Assembly (NCBI RefSeq): GCF_028583425.1
Contig: NC_072795.1
Location: 8,641,001-8,705,000 of the forward strand
Direction of reading: 5' to 3'
Source: Eublepharis macularius
Taxonomy: Eukaryota > Chordata > Lepidosauria > Squamata > Eublepharidae
DNA: 64,000 nt
Every line of letters starts with the position of its first letter. The stretch's first letter is position 1. A program made the translations under genes and the position numbers. Positions 54,769-64,000 of the stretch are shown here, in pieces. Under the pieces are notes generated by a model. That model saw nothing but the letters and a program-made list of their open reading frames with translations. It had not been told where the DNA came from and searched no databases.

Positions 54769-55421
54769 TAGGGATCCCAGACCCCCAGACCCCGCCCCCA
54801 CTTACCTGAGCAGCGGGGGGGGCACGCACTTTCCTAGCGCATTTCCCCGTGGCGCGCTCCTGTGCACCGCAGCCACTGAGATCTGGCCTGTTTTGGCCCT
54901 GATTGGGGCAGCTGTGGAGCATGGGAGCACTCCTGCACTCTGCAGCACTCAAAATGGGCCTGATCCATGGCAAACCAGGCCTGTTTTCAGCAGCTGCAGA
55001 GCACAGGAGTGCTCCTGCACTTTGCAGTGCCCCAAATGAGCTCGTTTTGGCACAGATTGGGCCTGCTTTTGAGCCGCTGTGGGAGTGCAGGAACACTCCT
55101 GTGCTCTGCAGCGTCAAAAATGGGCCTGTTTTGGAGCAGATCGGGCCCATTTTGAGGCACTGCCAAGTGCAGGAATGCTCCTGCGCTCCACAGCGCCTCA
55201 AAAACAGGCCCAATCTTTGGCAGAACATCCCGTTTCCAGTGCTGCAGAGCGTCCTGCGATCCGCAGCGCCCGAAAATGGGCCTGCCCAGGGGCCGCGTGA
55301 TAACGTCACTCCTGAAGTGACATCATCGTGCCTGTGGGGGGGGGCATGCACCCCCTTTCCCCAAAGGTAAGTGCCAGGCCCCTGTCCCCCGCCGGGAGGT
55401 TGAGGTGGCCTGACAACCCTA
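54769..55421. mobile_element. hAT-type element (TAGGG family), 653 bp, with internal minisatellite
   Basis: Ends TAGGGATCCCAGACCC and GGCCTGACAACCCTA. A perfect 8-bp duplication CACCCATG lies at 54761-54768 and 55422-55429. Inside, 54890-55290 has about five units of ~80 bp ('gagcacaggagtgctcctgc' ... 'aaatgggcctg'). No transposase. Confidence 0.88.
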
Positions 55422-55679
55422 CACCCATGGACCCTTGGACTGCACGTCTGAGTCCCCTCTCTCCCCTTTCATGAGATTCTTGCTCTCCATTCTGCTCCTC
55501 CATGGAAACTTCTTTGTTCTCAAATCTCTCCTGGAACTGGTAAATATAACCCGATCCTTGAACTTCTATCCCCACTTTCCTTACTATTTCTCTAGTTAGC
55601 TGTGTGTGTGTGTGCTGTGTGTATTTTTTAACATTTATTTTTGTTATTTTATAAATAAAAAACCCTTTTGATTGAACAT

Positions 55680-56400
55680 ATGCTTATTTGTTGAAAAAGT
55701 TCTCTAGAGGAAGGGTATCCTCGTATACATAGGCACAGAAGATCCCTAAGTTAACACTCCTCTTGAAAGTGTCACCTTGTTGCAATTTCCCCCAATTTAC
55801 CTCATTGGGTAACACTTTGGCTGGTACACATCTCTCCAGGCTCCTGCCGGTCCCCTCTTCTGACTTCAACTCACATCGATCTGGTCTGCACTCCTTAGCC
55901 CCTGGTCACTCCTCCTTGGTCTGGGCTGAAAGTCCACCTTGGGTCACTGATTACCACTGGTTGTTCTAGTCTGGGTATTTTCCTCTGGTCACGGGTCATC
56001 ACTAGTTGCTCTGGTCTGGTCAATCATAGCTGGCCACTGGTCACCTGTTCCTATGGTCTGGTCATTCATTGCTGGCCATTGGTCATCACTGGTTGCTCTA
56101 GTCTGAGCACTTGTATCTGCTCACTGTTCAACTGCTCACATCGAGATAAAGCATCTGCAACAGTTGTCTTTGCTTTTTCCATGCTGGATATTAAAATTGT
56201 CCTCTTGGATATACCGTCACAATCTCTGTAATAACACGTTGGTGCTGTTCAATGTTTGCAGCCATTTTGACGAGTGACGGTCTGTTAGTAGTATGAATGC
56301 TTGGCCCCAAATATAGCTCTTTAACTTGTTAGCCAAGTATTTTTTGCACAAAGAGATAGTTCTGCTCCCTGCTAGTTAGTTTTTTTGCTCAGGTGAGCTA
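55680..56400 (-). mobile_element. Ty3/gypsy-like remnant
   Basis: The minus strand at about 56130-56190 reads KTTVADALSRCEQ, the RNase H motif. Neighbouring frames (55684-55869) are open but unrecognised. Interrupted and frame-broken. Confidence 0.5.
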
Positions 56401-56407
56401 CTGGCAG

Positions 56408-56495
56408 TAAAATCCTGAGCAGAGTTACACCAGTCTAAGTCCATTGATTTCAGTGGGCTTAGACTAGAGAAACTTTTCTTAGGATTGCATTGTCG
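56408..56495. mobile_element. Short foldback element
   Basis: 'aatcctgagcagagttacac' and 'cttttcttaggattgcattg' flank 'cagtctaagtccattgattt' and its complement. Sister of 4471-4570. Confidence 0.7.
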
Positions 56496-56539
56496 GTGTC
56501 TTAAGCCATCACTCTCTGGAATCACATCATCACTTTATA

Positions 56540-56755
56540 TCTTTTCTTTAAGCCTACAAAAAACAAGAGTCCAGTAGCACCTGTAAAACTAACAAAAATT
56601 TTATTAGGGACTCACAACTCACTTCTTTAGATTCTGCTAGAACGACTAGCTGAAGAAGTAAGCTATGATTAATGAAAGCTCAAACCCTAACCCAAATTTT
56701 GTTAGTCTTATGGGTGCTACTGGACTCTTGCTACAGACAGACTAACACAGCTTGA
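56540..56755. mobile_element. Palindromic repeat family copy
   Basis: The left arm 'agagtccagtagcacctgta' and right arm 'gggtgctactggactcttgc' form a long hairpin. Same family as 35660. Confidence 0.65.
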
Positions 56756-57490
56756 TCTTTAGGCCTAGTATTCTTTAGGTGCTGGGTTAGACTTCAGTTT
56801 TTCAGTTTCAAGCTTTTGCTTAATTGAGTTGTTTTGCTGGATTTTATCTTTGTGTTTATCACATTCTTTATATGCATCTCTTTCTTTATCTGTTTTATCT
56901 TTCTCTCCATCCTCTGGAGGTTTCAGCCATTCATTTTTTGGCTTCCCTTTCAATGACAATTTTTTCCAATACTTGGTGTTACGCCTAGGGACCATTTGAG
57001 CTGATGGATGATACTATCCTCTTTTGCCTCTTATTTTAGGTCATTTAATGGGTTTGCATCAGAAATTGTTTTAAGAGAAGCATATAGGTCATGGCTGATC
57101 TCTCTGTTTTTGTGGACCACCTCCCACTTTTTCTGACAGCTTTCTTTGGAAATTGCAGAAGAGAGGCGGTCTTGCTTTTTTCCTCATTACATAAACTCGC
57201 TTTTAGTTTATTGTTTTTCACAGGTAAGAAATCCATCACTAAGTTCCCTAACTCAAATTCTCATTTTTGGGCACCTACATCATATGACTTCGGTTGTTTT
57301 GCTTAGGGTGTTGCTATATTGTTTTGTAATATTCTTGACAGGCGATCTCAGACACTGGCCCCAATCAGGCAGTGGGCGGGTCATTAAAGGGCCTGTGTTC
57401 CTAGCATGGTTCCAAGAGGAACACTCATATTGACCTCTTTAGGAGCTGTTTAATTACAGCTTTCAAAGAACGGCATACATCTCTTCCCAC
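56756..57490 (-). pseudogene. Lysine-rich open fragments, possible LINE ORF1 or retrocopy
   Basis: Minus-strand frames at 57045-57239 (MMDFLPVKNNKLKAS) and 56765-56995 (KNEWLKPPEDGEKDKTDKER) are charged and separated by stops. No domain is recognised. They may be parts of one decayed retro-derived gene. Function unknown. Confidence 0.3.
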
Positions 57491-57499
57491 ATTATAGCA

Positions 57500-58490
57500 T
57501 CATTTTTGATAAGGTATTGCAGGGACGAACAACTTGTTCCAGAGAACCAAGTTCTGACATGGTAGCTAGCACCACAGAGCCAGCCATTTGCATCCAAACC
57601 CGTCTCCACCTTTCTTGGGAAAGCCAACCCCGTACAGGACATTATTTTCCAAGTAATAACAAGGTTGTTATGATAGCCTCCCCATCCACACATATATTTT
57701 ATTAATTTATTTTATGAAATATATACCCTGCTTTTCTGCCCTTATAAGGGCCAGTGAGGTGGATAACAAATTAAAAATATATTAATAAAACAACTCTCTT
57801 CCCAAAACATGACATCAGTTGTGATGAGGATGATTTATTATCCTCTAGCCTTTATCAGAAAAGTTATGAATTAAGAGCACATGTTGCAGGGATAAACAAC
57901 TTGTTAAAGAGAACCAAGTTCTGACACTGTAGGTAGCGACATGTTCACAGAGCCAGTCATTTGCCTTCAAATCAGTTGCCACCTTTCCTGGGAAAGTCAA
58001 TCCTATACAGGCCATTATTTTTTAAGTAACAATAAGGTTGTTATGATAGGCTCCCTATCCTCAGATTTATTTTATTAATTTATTTTATGAAATTTATACC
58101 CTGCTTACCTACCCTGATAAGGGTCTCTGAGGGGGCTAACAAATTAAAACATACATTAATATATCAACATCTTGAAAACCATTAAAACCAACAATAACAC
58201 AGCCTCAAAAATTAAAATCAGAATACAAATGCATACAAAAACATAAAACAATTAAAACTGGGCAGAAAGTAGGATCACTGAGGCAACAGCAAATGGTACA
58301 AAAATGTCTTCACCAGCTAGCAGAAGATGGCAACAGAGTGGGGCAGGCAAGTTTTCCTGGGGAGATATTTCCATAATTTTGGTGTCACAACTGAGGAGCC
58401 CCTCTCCAGGGTTGCCACCTGCCTAATCTCAGCAAGTGGGGTCTTCTGAAACAGGGCCTCCAAAGATGTCTGCAGTGTTCAGGTAGGTTC
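57500..58490 (+). repeat. Second dimer of the ~430-bp repeat and its extension
   Basis: Copies at about 57508-57825 and 57826-58200. The junction 'aaaacatgacatcagttgtg' is identical to that near 53815. 58200-58490 continues with a repeat body ('ttggtgtcacaactgaggag'). Confidence 0.65.
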
Positions 58491-58699
58491 ATAAGGGAGT
58501 AGGCTGTTGTGATGGAACTGACTTTAAAACGAAAATTCCCACAGTGCAGCACTCAGAAAGGAAAGAACTTAATAACTACATGGAAGGAGAGATTGATTGA
58601 CAGGCCCCCGATTGGCTTGTCAGAATGACAGTTGTTGCTGACAGGATTTTTCAGTTCAGTTACAATTTGGAGTTCAGTTGAGACTGTGGAGTCTAACAA

Positions 58700-59490
58700 G
58701 GAGGGTCAGACCAGTACCCCTCTGAAGTAAGGGAATAGAGAACATTTACTCTGCTCTGGTTAGTGCTTACCAAGAGTATTGTGTTCAGTTTTGGGCACCA
58801 CAATTTCAGAAGGATATAGACAAGCTGGAACATGTCCAGAGGAGGGCAATGAAGATGGTGAGGGGTCTGGAGACCAAGTGCTATGAGGAAAGGTTGATGG
58901 AGATAGGTATGTTTAGCCTGGAGAGGAGATGGCTGAAAGGTGATATGATAACCATCTTCAAGTACTTGAAGGGCTATCATATAGAGAGGATGGCTCAGAG
59001 CTGTGTTCCACTGACCCAGAAAGTCGGACCAGAACTAACGGGTTGAAAGTAAATCAGCTTTTTCAGAGTTTTCAACTAAACATCAGGAAGAACTTCCTGA
59101 CAGTTATAACTCACTGAAACAGGCTTCCTCGGGAGCTGGTGGGCTCTCCTTCTTTGGAGTTTTTTAAGCAGAGGCCAGATGGCTGTCTTACAGCAATGCT
59201 GATTCTGTGAACCTAGGCAGATCATGAGAGGGAGGGCAGGAAGGGTTACACCAGTGCTCGTGGCCCCTTCTTACATGCCCAGGGTAATGCCTATCACCAT
59301 CTTGGGGTCAGGTAGCAATTTTCCCCAGGCTGGTTTGGTGGATGCTGATGGTGTTATGCCATCTTCTGGGCATGGAGCAGGGCATGGGCATGGGGGTGTG
59401 GGGAGGGGGGGTTGTGAAGTTTCTGCATTGTGCAGGGGGTTGGACTAGATTACCTTAAAGATACCTTCCAACTCTATGATTCTACAATTT
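58700..59490 (+). mobile_element. CR1 LINE 3' portion, plus strand
   Basis: Translates to C-terminal CR1 wording ([19 protein letters not shown]) at 58860-58970. The 3' UTR 'gggttggactagattacctt' ends 'ccaactctatgattct' at 59483, the CR1 terminus. Heavily broken. Confidence 0.82.
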
Positions 59491-59499
59491 TCCCAAACT

Positions 59500-60620
59500 G
59501 TCACATCAGTGTTTTGAGGGAGAAGAATTCCCAGTATAAAAGCCAGCACAAGCTGAAACCTATATATCCAGCCACAATAGAACTGGGGGGTGTTTTAGGA
59601 CAGAGGGATTGGGTAGTAATCGAAACTCCTATTCTAGCAAGAAAGGAAGAAGACTTAATTGCTCTTAAGAGAATAATAATGATTGCCCAGTGTCTGGAAA
59701 GGTGGTTTGGGCTCTAAGGAGGACCCCAGGTCTTTTGTAAAGGGAAAAACAATGTTGAACTAATGTCAGAACATCTAAGTTGTAAAGGGAAATCTGTGGA
59801 GAAACATTATTTCTTTAACCAAAGTATGAAAATACAAACCTCTCCCTCTTAAGTATTATAAACATTGAACCCAAGCTGCAAGCAAATCGTTGTGACTATT
59901 ACTTTTAACATATTCTGTTCTACTAACAAATATAATCATAGCAATTTCATCCCCTGACTGTCCATATTCCATCCCTGTCTGTTTAATAAGGTTGCTATTT
60001 CTTTTGTGAGTTACTCAGCCTCCAGTGCTTCTCTCTTATCAAGTTTCTGGGCTGGGCTAAAAAGCCAAATTATAACTGATTATCTGAGAGGTTCTAGCTT
60101 GGGGGGGTCAGAGTTTAACTCCTGCAGGAATTCAGCCCTGTTTCTACTTTCTCCCTCTGTTGAATCTTCCAGTGGAGTGGTAGCTGCTGCGTTTCCTACT
60201 TCAAACATTTCACCACACCTCATCTTCTCCTCAGAACCCTCATGTGTATCCATTTTGATAGAAGTCTCCCTACATACAATTTCTGCTGGAGAAGCTTCAA
60301 TTCTTCTCTTGTTCAAGCTGTTTTTCCTTCCAAATATTTTCATGTTTCAGCCTTTCCCTCTCCAAACGTAATTTCTTTTCCTGAAATCTACGTTCTTCTG
60401 CTTCTGTTTTTATCTTTTGCTCTTGTAATTTCAAAGATATTCATCCGTTTTTCTCTTTCAGAATCTCTGTGTACTCTGGGGATGTAGAAATTACCTCAGA
60501 ACATCCTAAAGTTACTACTGTTCCATTTCCCTTGGCCTGGTGCTGTACCAGGGATACCCTCTAAATCTTAACAGATTTCTCCTCATGTAGTATTCCCCAT
60601 TCAATAAACATTTCAGTTAA
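59500..60620 (-). mobile_element. Retroelement-like remnant (gag-like), uncertain
   Basis: Minus-strand frames at 60080-60343 (RAEFLQELNSDPPK) and the run upstream (RRFQEKKLRLERERLKHE) are charged, helix-forming and interrupted. This fits a gag-like or coiled-coil retroelement ORF. 59500-60000 has no recognised content. Confidence 0.3.
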
Positions 60621-61010
60621 AGTGTGATGAGGTTGATTTATTACCCCTCGCCTTTACCTTTACTTTTTAGCCTTTATCAGAAAGGGTATGAATTAAGAGC
60701 ACATATTGGAGGGATAAAAACCTTTTCCCAGAGTTCCAGGTTCTGACACGGTAGCTAGCAACATGTTCACAGAGCCAGTCCTATGCATCCACATCTTTGC
60801 TGGGAATATAAACTCCATACAGGCCATTATTTTCCAAGTAATAACAAGGTTGTTATAAGTTCCCGATCAGCATATTTATTTTATTAATTTATTTTATAAA
60901 ATTTATACCCTGCCACTGAGGTGGCAAAAAATTAAAACATACATTAATAACACATCTTGAAAACCATTAAAGCCACCAATAACACAGTATCAAAACAATT
61001 AAAACCAGAG
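60620..61010 (+). repeat. Single copy of the ~430-bp repeat
   Basis: 'gatgaggttgatttattacc' ... 'aataacaaggttgttataag' ... 'atttataccctgccactgag'. More diverged than the two dimers. Confidence 0.65.
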
Positions 61011-61134
61011 CTTAAGTGTATACAATTTTGTTTGTTCAACCGTTAAGCAGAGGCAGCAAGTTAGATAGATATTGTGGAGTAACCAGAAATATTGTGCATG
61101 TATTTCCTCACTGAAATAATTAAAGTACATTTGC

Positions 61135-61490
61135 TGGACCATTTTTATTTTATTTATGTTATTTATGGTCCACTTTTGTCACTGAGACTTAAGGTGGATT
61201 GCAAAGTATAAGTCAATATGAGCAAAGTCTGGGACATTGAATAAAAATACAATAAGGTACAGATTGCAGAAAGTTGATAGCGAGCATAGATCTGAATACA
61301 GATATAAAACATTGCAGAAACAAGATAAAAGTAATTTGACATGGCCTATTAAATGCCCTGGAAACTCCCAGTAGGAGCATATCTACACCAACAGTGTAGT
61401 CTATAGTAGCTGTGCCTTTACATCTCCCTGAGCCAGTTACCTGAGCAAAAAGCGCTCCTGAATAATTCATCATCAGGTTGCCTTACTATG
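61135..61490 (-). repeat. Dispersed repeat ('cactgagacttaaggtgg')
   Basis: 'tttatgttatttatggtcca' then 'gtcactgagacttaaggtgg'; the body reaches 'agtgtagtctatagtagctg'. Family of 18070 and 19280. 61490-62034 is the presumed 5' flank of gene B, with no proven promoter; 'gatatattaaagg' near 61900 is a possible TATA-like word. Confidence 0.5.
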
Positions 61491-62034
61491 TTTTCAGTGA
61501 AAAATCAATAAACTCAAATGCGCACTGCAGGCATTAAAGAACACAGAATATATGAGATATTTCACAGACTTTCTATGCATATCTGAGAGCATTCAAAGGC
61601 AAAGCAGAAAACTCTGCAAAAATAAAGCATCTGGTTTAACATTTCCCTAATTCTGTTTATAAATCATTAGTCTGTAGTAAGTTCTTTTCAGAAGATTTTT
61701 TATGGCATGTATTGGCCCATTGCCTAGGGTTAGGTCATAATGATATTTGATGTTATACTCTCTTCCACAACATGAATTTTATTACAATTAGTGTGTCAAT
61801 AGCTACATGTGATATTATACTACACACCTGGAGGATCACATTCCAAGGGAATGGTAGTTTCGGTGTGCAATGTTTCTACATTCATTTTAATAACTGGGAT
61901 ATATTAAAGGACATTAATAGAAGAATCTCAGAGAAGCAGCAATATCTCCGAGGAGCACAAAAAGCACCTAGAGAAAAAGCATCCTATATTCCCAGTTATA
62001 CAGGAAAGCTACAAACACAGAGGGGGAAAAGATA

Positions 62035-62202
62035 ATGTGGATACCGGCAACTTTGATATCAGTGCTGGCCTGTCTTCTGATTGTGCACTTTCTGAAACAA
62101 CTCTGCTCACACAAGAACTATCCTCCAGGGCCTCTTCGGCTTCCTCTCATTGGAAACGTTTGGCGGATAATACCGAACTTTTCTCAGGATACTTTCATTA
62201 AG
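62035..62202 (+). CDS. Gene B: CYP2J-like gene, exon 1 (start of second paralogue)
   Basis: 168 nt, 56 codons, ATG at 62035, donor 'gtatgt' after AAG (62200-62202), phase 0, as in CYP2 exon 1. Residues 4-20 (PATLISVLACLLIVHFL) form the N-terminal ER anchor. It is followed by the basic stop-transfer KQLCSHK and the proline-rich hinge YPPGPLRLPLIGN (29-41) that starts the P450 fold. QDTFIK at the end joins well to an exon 2 like that of gene A (LAKEYGN), which supports a close paralogue. Exons 2-9 lie beyond the window. An upstream frame of 87 codons ends in a TAA overlapping this ATG (TAATG). Confidence 0.9.
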
Positions 62203-64000
62203 GTATGTCCTTTAGAATCGTTAATCTGCTGAGTAAGAGGATGAGTAAAGAGCTTTTTGACTTCTAGCCTCCCTATGGTAAAAATAGGTTACTTAGCTGA
62301 AATTGTTCTATGCTGCCACTTATTTAAGTTCTGCCCCAATCCAAGATAACCTTAATAATTCTATGGATTTTAGAACAGATTAGGTGCTTTGGTCCCTCTT
62401 CGTAGGAGGATATTTCTGCATCTGCCACAGGAAGGGAGACTGCCTTCCTTCCATTTCTTCAATACCAGCATATAATGCCCAAATCAGAGGACTTACACCT
62501 GCATAAGGGAGGGGGAATGGGCTGTGTACAGGTAACCTCTAAAAATAAATCACAAGTAAGCAACCTAGTCTCCTTCTATGGGGTTTCTGCCATCCATCAT
62601 ATTGGTGGCTGTGAATGAGACAAACTTAATAGTGGGCGCAAGAAAACCAGGGGTGGAGGAACTGCTCTTACAAATGCAGCACCAGCTTTGGTACGTAAAT
62701 AAATGGCACAATCTTTCATAAAGATAATTGATGTCAAATAGAATCTTTGGGCAGGTCTGTAACAGAAACATCTGCAGAGGAAGCAGCAAGTTATTGGCCG
62801 TTTTCACTTGTCCTTATTTTAACAACGTCATGTATGCCAGCCTGCATCCTGCCATTACTATGTTTTACATCTGTACTAAACTGCTAACATGAAATGTACT
62901 GAGCTAAAGGGGGTTGTCTACTAGTGAGGTTGTTATCTAGCAAAAGTATTTACTTTCATTTCTGGAGCAAGTGTCCTTGGACACGGGCTGTGAATAACAA
63001 GCATTGTATCTTTTCTCAAAGCTGTGCTAATTTCACTGTGTGCTATGTCTAACTAAAACAATCAGTTCCCATGTAACAACTTGTGGGTTTCGCACCAGAA
63101 TATCAACACACCCAAAGGGCGGGAAGTCTCCCTGTAACTAGCTTGATTCCATTTTGAATAATCACTTATGCTAGTTACTACCTTTGAGTGAACACCTAGG
63201 ACTGGATGGCTCTCCAATGAAAGTTACTTCAACCAATGCAACCGAGTGCTTGCTGTGAGGGACTTGGGGATCTGGCTGCCTAGGACTGACACAACAACTT
63301 TAACAACATCCCATTTATATAGCACCATTATATTGTAGCACCGTAGTTTCACATAGTATCACAGCTGTACACACATCCTCTTAATCCACCCATGAAAACC
63401 CGTCATCCTCCCGTAATCGTTGCATTTTCTTTGATCACACAGATTTCCTGTTTATTATGCTTTGTAATGCTTCTCTAGCTGTTTTTTCACCTGCATGAAA
63501 ACAATCGGAAACACTTTTCCAGAGACTGCCAACTCAACCCCTCCTCCTTTTTCAGCTTCTGTACCCTAGGAAGAGATTTTCCCACCCAAGACCAGGAATT
63601 GCAGAAGCCTTTCCAGGTTCCTGGCAACAGTGATGCCAATTTTTTTTTTAAATGGACACCTTTATTGCTCTATTTGTGACATCTTGTTTAATAGGAATCA
63701 ATAACAAACACAGCCGACAATTGACGAACATTGAAATTAAATGTCTACTGTTAAAGTTTTACTTTCCGAATAATGGAATGCCCCCAGCCAGGTTTTTTTT
63801 TTTCATTTTCTCATAGTGAGAGCGCAATTGTGCAAATCCACTAAATAAATGCAAACTGGTTTTTGAGCAGGAACATGATGGCAGCAGTTCTCGGTCAGGA
63901 AGAGTGGACAATTTGGGCAGAAGTCCTTCTCTTTCTGATGATGTACCAAAGGTATGGCTGACAGAGAACCATAGAGCTCAGGATCAGATCAACCACCAGT
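62203..64000 (+). repeat. Intron 1 of gene B, paralogous to the window start
   Basis: 62203-62791 has no counterpart in the window. 62792-62818 and about 63334-64000 match bases 24-740 (with small gaps such as the missing 'cgttta' near 63741). The 515 bp between (62819-63333) are present only in gene B. Confidence 0.85.

Overview
The window looks like vertebrate nuclear DNA, most likely from a squamate reptile (lizard or gecko; the species is not identifiable from this alone). It holds multi-exon cytochrome P450 genes with GT-AG introns, CR1 and L1 LINE fragments, a Penelope-like element with a GIY-YIG domain, tRNA- and 5S-rRNA-derived SINEs, and many hAT-type DNA transposons with 8-bp target duplications.

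Two tandem genes of the CYP2 family (best match CYP2J-like) organise the locus, both on the + strand. Gene A occupies about 1-33 kb. Its exons 2-9 lie at 10280-32990, all in frame and with the sizes typical of CYP2 genes (163, 150, 161, 177, 142, 188, 142 and 191 nt including the stop). Its exon 1 lies left of the window. Gene B begins at 62035 with exon 1 (56 codons), and its other exons lie right of the window. The start of the window (intron 1 of gene A, 24-740) is clearly paralogous to the end (intron 1 of gene B, 62792-64000). The locus is therefore a tandem duplication with a unit of about 63 kb.

The introns of gene A are filled with repeats: L1, CR1, Ty3/gypsy pieces, SINEs, MITEs and GC-rich minisatellites. 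The 29-kb space between the genes holds two solo LTRs, several hAT elements, a gag-like ORF and local duplications. It also holds a 14.2-kb hAT transposon at 38231-52431, the most striking object here. That element is flanked by a perfect 8-bp duplication and has CCGAAA/TTTCGG-rich ends. It carries an uninterrupted 912-codon hAT transposase (BED finger, D/D/E, RW motif, C-terminal dimerisation region). Its 5' part contains an array of 13 near-identical ~295-bp repeats, and its 3' part contains internal duplications. It appears to have landed in the LTR of an older retroelement, and a Penelope-like element sits nearby.

The biology is thus a xenobiotic/fatty-acid monooxygenase cluster expanded by tandem duplication, plus a possibly autonomous and recently mobile hAT element. 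No prokaryotic features, CRISPR arrays or functional tRNA/rRNA genes were seen.
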